Positions 1 through 8,317 of a DNA stretch of 48,261 nt are shown piece by piece. The DNA comes from Caballeronia turbans (GTDB taxonomy: Bacteria; Pseudomonadota; Gammaproteobacteria; Burkholderiales; Burkholderiaceae): assembly GCA_001544655.2 (NCBI GenBank), contig FCOD02000040.1:1-48261 (forward strand), read 5' to 3'. The notes under the pieces were generated by a model. It saw only the letters and a program-made list of their open reading frames with translations. It was not told where the DNA came from and ran no database searches. The position numbers and the translations under genes are program-made. The stretch's first letter is position 1. Every line of letters begins with the position of its first letter.

Positions 1-296
1 CGGCTCTTTAACCAACACTTCGTCATTCCTGAGCGACCAAAAACTTGATTCAACGAACTTCTAACTCAGCACACTAGTGCTGTGGAACAGGGCGCGGCAA
101 GACGAGGCGCTCGATGCTTCGCCGGCTTGAGGCGATCCCATCGCCACATGCGAGTCCCGACTAGCTATTCAACAAGGCCGGCGCTTCGTAGAACTGTTGA
201 GCATCAGTGTAGAGCGTGCAGCTATGCAGTCGGAGGCCGTCGGCGAGGATATGCGGACTTACGCGCAGGAAAGGTTCGTCGGCTTTTTTCGGCGGG
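1..296. other. No recognisable gene
   Basis: I see no credible coding region, RNA gene or repeat here. The short open frames on both strands are rich in Arg and Ser and look like out-of-frame high-GC DNA. The stretch lies downstream of the small membrane-protein gene and may hold the lost remainder of that gene, but I could not recognise any of it. Confidence 0.5.
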
Positions 297-455
297 TCAC
301 GGGTCTGGTTTCGACAACGGCGCCAGCAGTGATGCACCGATGGCTGTGCCGAGCGCACTCATGATCAGATAGACAATCATCGAAAGGATCACTCCAGCGA
401 TGATGGAACCCCACGACAGCCGCGGCAGGCCGTCTTTTGTCGTAAGCAGTCGCAT
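297..455 (-). CDS. Small membrane protein, probably truncated
   Basis: This 52-residue frame starts at the ATG at 455, which has a good ribosome site (GGAGAA, 462-467). An upstream in-frame start gives 80 aa but lacks this support. After a short basic N-terminus there is one strong membrane segment (LSWGSIIAGVILSMIVYLIM) and then a small-residue stretch, LGTAIGASLLAPL. From memory, this opening resembles longer multi-pass hypothetical membrane proteins of Burkholderiaceae, which continue after a similar point. Here it stops after KPDP, so it is probably a 3'-truncated copy. Function unknown. Confidence 0.5.
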   Translation of the reverse strand: MRLLTTKDGLPRLSWGSIIAGVILSMIVYLIMSALGTAIGASLLAPLSKPDP

Positions 456-539
456 GATGTGTTCTCCGTCAGATCGTTTCGGGCGATGGTGACGTTGCGC
501 AATACGCATGCCGGTTTCCTTGAGGTCGGAAAAACTCAT

Positions 540-943
540 CCCTCGGTCAGGCGCAAAGGGTTGAACCCGCCACGTCTGCGGCTCGGGTCTGCAGTTTCTT
601 CCGGGGCGAAGCGCTAGGGCGCGACTTCCTGCGGCGCGAATTCAACTCTGCGTCTTTTTGGGAAACCCGGCCGCCCGAGCCTATCGGTGGGCTTCTTTTC
701 TGTCTCGGTTTAGTCAACGCGGCCGGCTTCGCATTTCAAGGAATACGGCTATTGGTATCAGTGCTGCTACCTCGCCGCTTGGCGGAAGCCGGCGGCGCAA
801 TGACGGTTCGCCTCAGTCAACGGTTGCCGAAGGGCTGGGAAGTCGCGCTGCATATCAGGTGCAGAGCGCAACGGTCAGGGCAACTTCGCGCAGACCGGAC
901 CATTGTTTAACTCGCGTAGCCCGGTGCCGTCGAACGCCGCCCT
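540..943. other. Intergenic stretch, nothing identified
   Basis: These 404 bases lie between the small membrane-protein gene and the 3' end of the nic operon. No protein-like frame is visible. Around 670-690 there is a weak GC stem followed by TTCTTTT on the plus strand, but no plus-strand gene ends there, so I do not call a terminator. I could not find a convincing minus-strand terminator for the nic operon. Confidence 0.4.
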
Positions 944-1555
944 TCAGCGAACGGACGCCAGCAGTTCCGCTGACGTCATCACTGCAGCGTATTTCTGCCG
1001 CATGTCGAAGAGATTGGCCTCGTGCGGCTCGAGCGCGCGATCTCCCACACAGTCCGACAGCACCACAGGACGGAATCCGTACTGCATCGCGTCGACGACG
1101 CTTGCGCGTACACAGCCGCTGGTCACGCATCCCGCGACGACGAGCGTGGACACGCCCCGCATCGCAAGCCACGCCGCCAGCGATGTCCCGAAGAACGCTG
1201 ATGGCACGTTCTTGCGCACGACGAGTTCGCTGCGTGCAGGCGCAAGCTGCGGCACGATCGCGCTTGCCGGGGTGTCTTCCTTGAGCGTCAGCATGCCCGG
1301 CACCTTGAGCGAGAACACGTTGGCATCGGAATCATCGTCCGCGTAGACGATGCGGCTATGCGCCACCGGCCATTTCATTTCGCGCGCCGCCTTCAGCAGC
1401 GGCACGGTGTTCTCGATCGCTTCGGGAATGTTGCCGCCGCCGAACACCGCCGGATCGGCGAAACCGTTCACGAAGTCGATGATCAACAGCCCGATCGGGC
1501 CTGTGATTTCCAGCGTTTGCCCGAAGCCCTGACGTGCATAGACGGCGTCGTTCAT
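944..1555 (-). CDS. nicF: Maleamate amidohydrolase NicF
   Basis: A cytoplasmic cysteine hydrolase of the isochorismatase family, 203 aa, that converts maleamate to maleate and ammonia in the aerobic nicotinate pathway. The family's Asp-Lys-Cys triad is visible as D27 (LLIIDFVNGF), K115 (VVRKNVPSAF) and C148 (GCVTSGCVRASVVDA). It is the last gene of the minus-strand nic operon and its ATG overlaps the nicX stop codon, so translation is probably coupled. The family alone would not fix the substrate. The neighbours NicX, NicD and NicE, which make the preceding intermediates and consume maleate, make maleamate the clear choice. Confidence 0.93.
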   Translation of the reverse strand: MNDAVYARQGFGQTLEITGPIGLLIIDFVNGFADPAVFGGGNIPEAIENTVPLLKAAREMKWPVAHSRIVYADDDSDANVFSLKVPGMLTLKEDTPASAIVPQLAPARSELVVRKNVPSAFFGTSLAAWLAMRGVSTLVVAGCVTSGCVRASVVDAMQYGFRPVVLSDCVGDRALEPHEANLFDMRQKYAAVMTSAELLASVR

Positions 1556-2592
1556 TGTTCATCCTCCACGGTTTTACCGTCGCGCACGACGTCCACGCCA
1601 TCGAGCGAGACGGTGCAGCGTCGCAACGGAATGTCGATATGGCAGGCGGTCGTGCGCTTGCCGCCGCCTTCGTTGTTCGGCCCGAGGGAGAACAGAAAAT
1701 TGCCGTCGAACGCGCGGGCGTCCATGCCCAGTGTCGCTTCACGGTCGTACAGGCCGAGCGTGGACCAATGTGCGCGCTTCTGCAGGCCCCAGCCGATGTG
1801 CGAGATCGCGTAGGCCTCGGGGTCATCGAAGGTTTCCATGTATTCGCGCAGCAGGTCGGCGTCGACGCCGCCTTCGATCTCGCGCGCATAACCGGCTTCG
1901 ACCGTCAGCACGATCGGCTCGGCGCAATAGGTTTTCTGGGGCAAGAGAATGTCGCCGCGATCGATCACGATGCGCCCGTTCGCGCCGCCTTCGTTCGGGA
2001 AAGTCAGCGCGAATCCGCTTGGCCAGTGATCCCAGCGGCCGGGTTCATCGACGAAACCGTATTCGGCGATCGCCGGAAACTCGCCCATCGGACAAGTCAG
2101 ATCCGTACCGGCTTTCGACGTCACGCGCATTTCGCGCGACGCTTCGATCCGCTTCGCCGCAGCGAGAACCCGCGTTCGGTCATTGGGCGTCGGCGTCATG
2201 CGGACCAGCACTTCCGGCGGCTCGACAGCGAGCAGAATCTTCGTGCCCGACGCGAGGATGTCGTGCTGTTCGGGCGAGAAAAGCAACGTCATCAGATCGA
2301 GCACGAGGTCGCTCGCCTTGAGCGCCGCGATCGCCGCGCGGTTGCCGGTGAGCGGCGTTTCGCCGAGATAGGCGAGGGCGTCGCGGCTCAGCGCCTTCTC
2401 GCCGTTGACGGGCGGCAAGTCGAGCCGGTTGACGACCGCGCCCATCGACTGCGTCGCGATCAACGCGCACGCGAGCGTTTGCGGATGCGTCGCCGCGCCG
2501 GTCAAAATGGTCACGGTCTGCCGCGGTTCGAGCCGCGAGAGCGTGAGCACCTGCTTCCAGGCTTCGACAAGTTGGTAGTCGCTAATTGGCAT
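1552..2592 (-). CDS. nicX: 2,5-dihydroxypyridine 5,6-dioxygenase NicX
   Basis: A non-haem Fe(II) ring-cleaving dioxygenase of 346 aa that opens 2,5-dihydroxypyridine with O2 to give N-formylmaleamate. It belongs to the small NicX family, which is unrelated to the usual extradiol enzymes. H265 (ISHIGWGLQ), H318 and D320 (ACHIDIPL) are present; these are the positions I recall as the metal ligands of the Pseudomonas putida enzyme, and the length also agrees. The start is the ATG at 2592, 15 bases downstream of the nicD stop. It sits in the middle of nicC-E-D-X-F and is the cluster's most diagnostic gene. Confidence 0.95.
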   Translation of the reverse strand: MPISDYQLVEAWKQVLTLSRLEPRQTVTILTGAATHPQTLACALIATQSMGAVVNRLDLPPVNGEKALSRDALAYLGETPLTGNRAAIAALKASDLVLDLMTLLFSPEQHDILASGTKILLAVEPPEVLVRMTPTPNDRTRVLAAAKRIEASREMRVTSKAGTDLTCPMGEFPAIAEYGFVDEPGRWDHWPSGFALTFPNEGGANGRIVIDRGDILLPQKTYCAEPIVLTVEAGYAREIEGGVDADLLREYMETFDDPEAYAISHIGWGLQKRAHWSTLGLYDREATLGMDARAFDGNFLFSLGPNNEGGGKRTTACHIDIPLRRCTVSLDGVDVVRDGKTVEDEQ

Positions 2593-2607
2593 GATGATGT
2601 GCGATGG

Positions 2608-3438
2608 TTATTCGAGCGCTGCGCCGAAGAACGAACCGAAGGCCCGATAGAAGCCTTCCTCGTCGTCCCACGGAATCATGTGGCCGGCCTCCGGCACCTT
2701 GACGACTTCGACGTGCGGCAGCAAACCGCGAATCTCGTCGATGTCCTCGCTGCGGATCACGTCTCCACGGCCCGCCGCCATCAGCAGCGCGGGCTGCTTC
2801 ACGTGCCGCATGTCGGCGTGAACGTCGTCGGTATGGAAACCTTCGAAGCTCGTGCGGATGGCGCGTTCGTCGCAGGTATGCAGCCATTCGGCGCGCAGGC
2901 GCAGTTGCTCTTCCGTCCACGTCGGGCAAAAGCGGCGCATGCCTTCGACATCGAGCCCATTGCGTGCAAGCGCGATCGAATCCACATACCACGGCAACGC
3001 CGACGGATACGCCCGTCGTCCCGGACCCGACACGGGCGGATCGACGAGCGCCAGCCGCGCGAGCGTGCCGCGTTGCGAGCGTGCCGCCGCGCGCAAGGCG
3101 ATGCGCGCGCCCATCGAGTGCCCGAGCACGCTCGCGCGCCCGAGCCCGATTGCGTCGATGAAAGCGAGCAGGTCGCCGGCTTGCGCGTCGAGGCTGTAAT
3201 CCAGTTCCGGCGATGCGCTCGACAAGCCGCGGCCCCGCACATCCAGCACATACGTGTCGAAGTGCCTGCCGAGCCGCTCGCCGACGAAACCCCATGTGAC
3301 CGCGGGACTCGTGATGCCCGGCACGATCACGACCGCATCGCGCTCCATGCGCGGGCCGCTCGCCCCGCCATAGCGCAGATAATGCTGGCGTATGCCGTTC
3401 GCGTTGACATTCGCGCCGTACAAAAACGTCGATTGCAT
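2608..3438 (-). CDS. nicD: N-formylmaleamate deformylase NicD
   Basis: An alpha/beta-hydrolase of 276 aa that removes formate from N-formylmaleamate to leave maleamate. The nucleophile elbow GHSMG gives S108. D133 (LALVDPPVSG) and H253 (PEAGHMIPW) complete the triad, numbered from the ATG at 3438. I chose that ATG because GAGGG lies just upstream and the protein then opens MQSTFLYGANVNANGIRQHY, as in known NicD; an in-frame TTG at 3456 would add six residues. It follows nicE by 14 bases. The fold is generic, so the assignment rests on the N-terminal match and the operon. Confidence 0.93.
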   Translation of the reverse strand: MQSTFLYGANVNANGIRQHYLRYGGASGPRMERDAVVIVPGITSPAVTWGFVGERLGRHFDTYVLDVRGRGLSSASPELDYSLDAQAGDLLAFIDAIGLGRASVLGHSMGARIALRAAARSQRGTLARLALVDPPVSGPGRRAYPSALPWYVDSIALARNGLDVEGMRRFCPTWTEEQLRLRAEWLHTCDERAIRTSFEGFHTDDVHADMRHVKQPALLMAAGRGDVIRSEDIDEIRGLLPHVEVVKVPEAGHMIPWDDEEGFYRAFGSFFGAALE

Positions 3439-3452
3439 CGCTGCGCCCTCGC

Positions 3453-4208
3453 TCAATAAGCGCCGGAAAGGAGCGCCCCGGCGCCCGGCACGATGGGCCG
3501 CAAGTCGAGCTGCCGCAACATCGCATATGTGGTGGCGATGGCGGCGGTCACGACGGGCTTGCCGGTCATCGCTTCGACCATCGGGACGACGGACAGGGAC
3601 GGCATCTGCACGCAGGCGGACAGGACGATGGCATCCGCGTCGTGGTACTTCAGCGTCTTCACGATGTCCGGCAGATTGCGCGGATCATGGCGCGCGACTT
3701 CCAGGTTGTCGGCAATTTCGAGCGCGCGATAGTCGATCACTTCGAAGCCTTCATGCCGGATGTAATCGACCACCAGCTCGGTGAGCGGCTTCATGTACGG
3801 CGCGACGACGACCACGCGCTTCGCTTTCATCACCTCGAGCGCATCGACGAGCGCGCCCGCGCTGGTAACGACAGGCGCATCGGCGCCATTCGCGGCGGTG
3901 TGCGCCTGCAAGCGTTGCTGCGACGCGCGGTGATAGCCGCGTCCCATCGCCATGATCGCGACGAGGCACGCGTAACCGAGCACGTCGACGCGCGCATCCG
4001 ACAGTTCGACGGCGCAGCGGTCGGATTCCGCGTCCATCTGCGCGAGTTCTTCCTTGACGACCTTCTTCATCCGCATGCGGCTCGAATGAAACGTGAAGCG
4101 CTCCGGCTGGATGCTTTGGCGCGCCGTCAGCATGGCGGGAATTTCGGTTTCCATCGTCGTGTTCGAACTCGGGACGATCTGGCCGATGCGATAAGTCTTT
4201 GCGGGCAT
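3453..4208 (-). CDS. nicE: Maleate cis-trans isomerase NicE
   Basis: A member of the Asp/Glu racemase superfamily, 251 aa, that isomerises maleate to fumarate, which enters the TCA cycle. The two catalytic cysteines are visible as C81 (DVLGYACLVAIMAMG) and C199 (IVLSACVQMPSL), within one residue of the positions I recall in characterised maleate isomerases. The substrate-loop motif IVPSSNTTMETE is at the N-terminus. The ATG at 4208 has AGAGG about ten bases upstream; the longer frame to 4280 overlaps nicC and has no such support. It lies 22 bases after nicC and 14 before nicD. Confidence 0.95.
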   Translation of the reverse strand: MPAKTYRIGQIVPSSNTTMETEIPAMLTARQSIQPERFTFHSSRMRMKKVVKEELAQMDAESDRCAVELSDARVDVLGYACLVAIMAMGRGYHRASQQRLQAHTAANGADAPVVTSAGALVDALEVMKAKRVVVVAPYMKPLTELVVDYIRHEGFEVIDYRALEIADNLEVARHDPRNLPDIVKTLKYHDADAIVLSACVQMPSLSVVPMVEAMTGKPVVTAAIATTYAMLRQLDLRPIVPGAGALLSGAY

Positions 4209-4230
4209 GTCGAATAACCTCTTGATGTGA

Positions 4231-5442
4231 TCAGGCGGCGGTGAGCGCGCGGGGTGCGAAGCCGGTCGCGTTATACGCATAGACCCAGTTCGCCTGAATG
4301 CCCGATGCCTGCGGATTCAGATACGACTTGAACTTGTAGATGAGATCGCGCTTGCGTTGCGCGAACGCGCTCGGCAGGTGATACGTGCGGCCCCGTTCAC
4401 GCGACTCGAGTTGCACGCGGCTCGTGCGCGGCAGGCGTTCGGCCTCGTAGTCGCGCAATGCATTCGCGATATCGCTACCGTGCGCTTTCAACGAACGCGC
4501 CAGCACGTAGCCGTCTTCGATCGCCATCGCCGCGCCTTGCGAGAGAAACGGCAGCATCGGATGCGCGGCATCGCCGAGCAGCGTGACGCTGCCGCGCGAC
4601 CAGGTTTGCATCGGATCGCGATCGAAGAGGCCCCATTTGAAGACCGAATCGGCGCGCTCGAAAAGGCGGATCAGGTTCGGATGCCAGCCTTCGAACGTCG
4701 TGAGCAACTCTTCGCGGCTGCTTGCCGCATTCCATGATTCCTCGACCCACTTTTCCGTCTCCGCGACCGCGACGATGTTGACCGCCTTGCCGCGACGCAC
4801 GAAGTACGTCACGACGTGCGCGTTCGGCCCGAGCCAGAACGAAGAATCGGGGCTCACGAAGTCGGGCATCTCGTCGAACGGCACGACCGCGCGAAAGCAC
4901 ATGTTGCCGGTGAAGCGCGGCGCCTCCTCGCCGAAGAGCTTGCTGCGGACGATCGACCGCACGCCGTCGGCCCCGACGATCAGATCAGCTTCGAATTCGC
5001 TGCCGTCGTCGAACACGGCGACCGCGCCGTCCTTGCCTTGACGAATGTCGACGCAACCGGTCGAAAGACGCGCAGCATCGGCAGGAAGGAGCGAAGTCAG
5101 AATGCGATGCAGGTCCGCGCGATGCACGTGATAGAACGGCGCGCCATAGAGAGCAGGGCAGACGGCGGCCAGCGGCGTGCGAAAGTTCTCGCGCGCCGTC
5201 TCCCAGTTACGGCCGACGATCGCTTGCGGCACGAAGGCCACGTCGCGCAGCGCGTCGCCGAGGCCGAGCGCCTGCAGCACCTTCACCGCGTTGGGCGTCA
5301 TCTGAATGCCCGCGCCGACCTCGCCGAATGCGCTCGCGCGCTCGAAAAGCCGCACTTCGATCCCTTGCTGCGCGAGCGCGCCCGTGAGGGCGATGCCGCC
5401 GATTCCGCCGCCGATCACGCCGACGCGAAGTGTTCTGCTCAT
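4231..5442 (-). CDS. nicC: 6-hydroxynicotinate 3-monooxygenase NicC
   Basis: A class A flavin monooxygenase of 403 aa that decarboxylates and hydroxylates 6-hydroxynicotinate to 2,5-dihydroxypyridine using NADH and O2. The FAD fingerprint VIGGGIGGIALTGAL is at residues 9-23, the DG motif is IVGADGVRS, and the second FAD motif is LLGDAAHPMLPFLSQGAA. The ATG at 5442 has AGGAAGGA upstream. It is the first gene of the operon and lies opposite the TetR-type regulator, with a palindromic candidate operator between them. Salicylate hydroxylase-like proteins look similar; the attached nicE-D-X-F genes decide the call. Confidence 0.93.
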   Translation of the reverse strand: MSRTLRVGVIGGGIGGIALTGALAQQGIEVRLFERASAFGEVGAGIQMTPNAVKVLQALGLGDALRDVAFVPQAIVGRNWETARENFRTPLAAVCPALYGAPFYHVHRADLHRILTSLLPADAARLSTGCVDIRQGKDGAVAVFDDGSEFEADLIVGADGVRSIVRSKLFGEEAPRFTGNMCFRAVVPFDEMPDFVSPDSSFWLGPNAHVVTYFVRRGKAVNIVAVAETEKWVEESWNAASSREELLTTFEGWHPNLIRLFERADSVFKWGLFDRDPMQTWSRGSVTLLGDAAHPMLPFLSQGAAMAIEDGYVLARSLKAHGSDIANALRDYEAERLPRTSRVQLESRERGRTYHLPSAFAQRKRDLIYKFKSYLNPQASGIQANWVYAYNATGFAPRALTAA

Positions 5443-5490
5443 GGTCTCGTCCTTCCTGAAAAGTGAATCCGTGTAGATGCGCGATCAATA

Positions 5491-5506
5491 TTATATGGCC
5501 GTATAA
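5491..5506. promoter_or_regulatory. Candidate operator of the nic operon and TetR gene
   Basis: TTATATGGCCGTATAA is a 16-bp palindrome with one mismatched pair, in the gap between nicC and the divergent TetR gene, 49 bases upstream of the nicC start. A similar element (12 of 16 identical) lies upstream of the MFS gene. An AT-rich palindrome in GC-rich DNA at a divergent promoter is typical of TetR-family operators. Which protein binds it is inference. Confidence 0.6.
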
Positions 5507-5642
5507 ATAAATGCAACGGCGGACGTGTGGCGATGTGACTGCTGAAGGAAATTAGGGATAGGCGTTTGAACGACCGTAAAATATGCGGCGACCGCAGCCG
5601 CATGCATCGAGCGGCCTTCCATTCAACGCAAGACGGCCCCGC

Positions 5643-6443
5643 ATGACGAAAGACCAGACTACCCACGCTCGCGCACACGGAGATTCGGCCGGACGCAAAC
5701 GGCTCGGCCGCCCGGCGGGCAACGTGAACCAGCGCGAGAACATCCTCGATGCCGCCGAAGTCGATTTCTCGCAGCGCGGCTACGCGGGCACGTCGCTCAA
5801 GGAAGTGGCGGCGTCGTGCGGCGTCACGCAGGCGCTGATCACGTACTACTTCGGCACCAAGCAGCAGCTGTTCGAGCAGGTCTTTTTGCGCCGCGCCACG
5901 CTGGTGTCGGAAGAGCGGGTCAATCTTCTGCGCGCACTGGGCGATGGCGGCGCGAAGCCGGACGTGCGTGACATCGTGCGAGCGTTCTTGCAGCCGCTGG
6001 TCGCGCTGCGCCAGTCCGATGGCGGCCGCGCATTCATCCGCCTTCAGGCGCGTTTGCATACTGAACCGCCCGAGATCTCCTACAGCCTGCGCAGCACGGC
6101 CTATGGCGATTCCACCGATGCCTACGTCGAAGCCCTGCGCACTGCGTTGCCCGGCCTGCCTGAAAAAGACCTTTACTGGCGCGTGACCGCGATGATCGGC
6201 GCCTATCTGTACGCTTTCTCGGATACGCACCGGCTCGATATGCTGGCCAAGGGCGCATGCGATCCGTGGGACGCGAACGAGACGCTGGAGCAGTTGACGA
6301 GCTTTATCGTCGGCGGCCTGGAGGCGCAGGCGAGCGTGGCGACGAAGCCTGCAAAGACGAGCCGCGCGAAGAAAACGGCGGACGCCCCCGCGAAGAAAAC
6401 GGTGAAAGCAGCGAAGACCGCCCGGGCCCCGCGGGCGGCCTGA
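5643..6443 (+). CDS. TetR-family regulator with Lys/Ala-rich tail
   Basis: A transcription factor of about 266 aa, divergent from nicC. After a basic N-terminus the TetR helix-turn-helix covers roughly residues 25-75 (YAGTSLKEVAASCGVTQALI, then YYFGTKQQLFEQV). A helical ligand domain follows. The last 35 or so residues are almost entirely Lys, Ala, Thr, Arg and Pro (KKTADAPAKKTVKAAKTARA), like the tail of a bacterial histone-H1-like protein; that is unusual for TetR. The ATG at 5643 fits the family; an upstream ATG at 5583 would add 20 residues. Likely role: pyridine-responsive control of nicCEDXF and the MFS gene, similar in role to NicS. No MarR-type NicR is present. Confidence 0.8.
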   Translation: MTKDQTTHARAHGDSAGRKRLGRPAGNVNQRENILDAAEVDFSQRGYAGTSLKEVAASCGVTQALITYYFGTKQQLFEQVFLRRATLVSEERVNLLRALGDGGAKPDVRDIVRAFLQPLVALRQSDGGRAFIRLQARLHTEPPEISYSLRSTAYGDSTDAYVEALRTALPGLPEKDLYWRVTAMIGAYLYAFSDTHRLDMLAKGACDPWDANETLEQLTSFIVGGLEAQASVATKPAKTSRAKKTADAPAKKTVKAAKTARAPRAA

Positions 6444-6454
6444 AACACGGTCGA

Positions 6455-6682
6455 TCAGCGGCGCAGGCCGATTTCCATCGATTCGATCACGTGCGTGAGC
6501 GTTGCGTGCATCGACGTGAGCGCGGCCTGCGGCAAGTCCGCGCTTGCGGTTTCGCCGATCATGTCGCGCAGCGTCTCCTGAACATCGACGCATGCGCTCT
6601 GCGGCAGCGCGGCGGCGATCACGCTGATCGCGGCAGTGAGTCCATGCAATTTGCCCGTCAAGACTTCGAGTTCCTGGCTCAT
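6455..6682 (-). CDS. Small hypothetical helical protein
   Basis: A 75-aa frame that I do not recognise. It is acidic and predicted helical with no membrane segment (MSQELEVLTGKLHGLTAAIS at the start, ESMEIGLRR at the end). It lies downstream of the MFS gene on the same strand and ends 11 bases from the stop codon of the TetR gene, so the two converge. Codon use looks like that of its neighbours. The single cysteine and lack of motifs give no hint of function. Confidence 0.55.
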   Translation of the reverse strand: MSQELEVLTGKLHGLTAAISVIAAALPQSACVDVQETLRDMIGETASADLPQAALTSMHATLTHVIESMEIGLRR

Positions 6683-6722
6683 CTCTTACTTCCTGTCGTT
6701 GCGTTGATTGAAGCGTGGAAAG

Positions 6723-6751
6723 CGGACCGCTCGCGATAAGGACGGTCCGCG
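6723..6751 (-). terminator. Weak stem-loop after the MFS gene
   Basis: An 8-bp perfect stem (GCGGACCG/CGGTCCGC) with a 13-base loop lies just past the MFS stop codon. Read on the minus strand it is followed by TTTCC, so the U tract is short. It may terminate the MFS transcript inefficiently, letting some through to the small downstream gene. Confidence 0.4.
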
Positions 6752-6755
6752 ATGG

Positions 6756-8165
6756 TCACATTTGCCCGGTCGCCGGATGCGCCTTCAGCTTGACGAAGAG
6801 CGCGAGGCCGGCGATCACCGAAGGCACCGCGAGCAGCGCGAACACCGCCGGCAAGCCGAGCTTCCATTGCGCGAACAGCCCGCCGAGCGCGACGCCCGCA
6901 ATGCCGCCGAAGCGCCCGACGCCGTACATCCACGAGACGCCGGTCGCGCGGCTTTGTGTCGGGTAGAACATGGCGGCGAGGGAGGGCATCGACGATTGCG
7001 CGCCGTTCATGGTCGTGCCGGCGAGAAAGATCAGCGCGCTGACGAGGCCGACGCTGCCGATCGCCTGCCCGACCACGAAGATGAACGCCGCAGTCAGCAG
7101 GTAACCGAGCATCACGATGACATTCGCGTTCCAGCGATCCATCAGCCAGCCGGACACCACCGTCCCGATGCCGCCGCCGAGCGGGAAGAGCGCGGTCAGC
7201 AGCGCGGCGCGTTCGGGCGTGAAGCCCGCTTCGTTCATCAGGAGCGGCATCCAGCTCATCAGCAGATAGAAGATGACGAGGCCCATGAAGTACGTGAGCC
7301 ACAGCATGATCGTGCCGGTGAGAAAGTCCCTGGAGAGAATCGCGCCGACGGACGTCTTCGCGTGCGTTTGCATGCGTTCGGACAGGCGGAACGACTGGAC
7401 GCCCGACAGATCGAGCGGCGCGATTTTCGCGAGCGGCGCACCGATTTTTTCCTTGGACGCGCCCTGCTTCACGAGAAAGCGTACGGATTCCGGCACCCAG
7501 AACACGACGCCGAGCACGAGGATCAACGGCAGCACGCCACCGACCACGAACAGGCTATGCCAGCCGTACGCCGGAATCAGCCACGACGACATGAAGCCGC
7601 CGAGCGCTGCGCCTACCGTGAAGCCGCAATACGTCGTATTGACGATGATCGCGCGCCTGCGCTGCGGCGCGTATTCGGAGACCAGGGTGATGCTGTTCGG
7701 AATCGCCGCGCCAAGGCCGATGCCGGTGAGAAAGCGCAGCGTCACGAGCGACTCGATGGAGCCCGCGAACGCGGTGGCGAGACTCATCGCACCGAAGAAG
7801 GCCGTCGCGGCGATGAGCACGCTCTTGCGCCCGAAGCGGTCGGCGGCAGGGCCGGAGATGACCGCGCCTGCGGCGAGACCGAAGAGCGCGGCGCTCAGCA
7901 CGGGCGCGAGCGCAGCCTTCGAGATGCCCCAGCCCCTGACGAGCGCAGGCGCGATATAACCGATGGCCGCGGTGTCCATGCCATCGATCAGTACGATCAG
8001 GAAGCACACGCCCATCAAGACCCACTGGAAGCGCGAGAAGCGATGTGCGTCGATGAACGCTTCGACGGGCACGTCCCCGCTCCACGCATCGCCGCGATCG
8101 GAAACCGATGGATGCTCCGCCCGCGGCGGAAAGGCCGGGCCGGATTGAAGCTCTGCTTGCGACAT
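6756..8165 (-). CDS. MFS aromatic-acid:H+ symporter, likely pyridine-acid importer
   Basis: A 12-helix inner-membrane importer of 469 aa, of the AAHS (PcaK-like) group. The group's marks are visible: GMDTAAIGYIAPAL in helix 1, the cytoplasmic loop GPAADRFGRKSVLI between helices 2 and 3, and a second loop RWNANVIVMLGY after helix 8. The ATG at 8165 has GAGGAG upstream; an in-frame TTG at 8171 adds two residues. It is near the nic genes on the same strand, and a copy of the nic-type palindrome lies in its leader. Uptake of nicotinate or 6-hydroxynicotinate, as for NicT, is the most likely job, but the sequence does not fix the ligand. Confidence 0.8.
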   Translation of the reverse strand: MSQAELQSGPAFPPRAEHPSVSDRGDAWSGDVPVEAFIDAHRFSRFQWVLMGVCFLIVLIDGMDTAAIGYIAPALVRGWGISKAALAPVLSAALFGLAAGAVISGPAADRFGRKSVLIAATAFFGAMSLATAFAGSIESLVTLRFLTGIGLGAAIPNSITLVSEYAPQRRRAIIVNTTYCGFTVGAALGGFMSSWLIPAYGWHSLFVVGGVLPLILVLGVVFWVPESVRFLVKQGASKEKIGAPLAKIAPLDLSGVQSFRLSERMQTHAKTSVGAILSRDFLTGTIMLWLTYFMGLVIFYLLMSWMPLLMNEAGFTPERAALLTALFPLGGGIGTVVSGWLMDRWNANVIVMLGYLLTAAFIFVVGQAIGSVGLVSALIFLAGTTMNGAQSSMPSLAAMFYPTQSRATGVSWMYGVGRFGGIAGVALGGLFAQWKLGLPAVFALLAVPSVIAGLALFVKLKAHPATGQM

Positions 8166-8271
8166 GAACAACTCCTCGTTGTCGACGGCTCACACCGTCC
8201 ATGAATGCCACCAGGCCGGCCAGATGCCGGAACTGCGCGAAGCGGGGGCTCACCGGTTTCGACGCAGTTTA

Positions 8272-8287
8272 TTATATGGATATACAA
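8272..8287. promoter_or_regulatory. Candidate operator upstream of the MFS gene
   Basis: TTATATGGATATACAA matches the nicC-promoter palindrome at 12 of 16 positions, including all of TTATATGG. It sits inside a longer imperfect palindrome, 8268-8295, whose ends are TTTATTA and TAATAAA. It is about 107 bases upstream of the MFS start, so the importer and the nic operon are probably controlled together. Confidence 0.55.
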
Positions 8288-8317
8288 TTAATAAACGCAA
8301 TCGGGAAAAAAATAAGA

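Noticed and set aside
670-694. GC stem plus TTCTTTT as a terminator
   Set aside because: The stem is poorly paired and no plus-strand gene ends in front of it.
1202-1216. A sigma-54-like TGGCAC...TTGC element
   Set aside because: The spacing is one base short, it is inside the nicF coding region on the opposite strand, and no gene starts behind it.
1534-3459. A 641-codon plus-strand frame opposite nicX and nicD
   Set aside because: Antisense to genes with intact catalytic residues, with shadow-like composition and no start signal.
6708-8204. A 498-codon plus-strand frame opposite the MFS gene
   Set aside because: Extremely rich in Arg, Glu, Asp and His, as expected from the complement of a hydrophobic membrane-protein gene.
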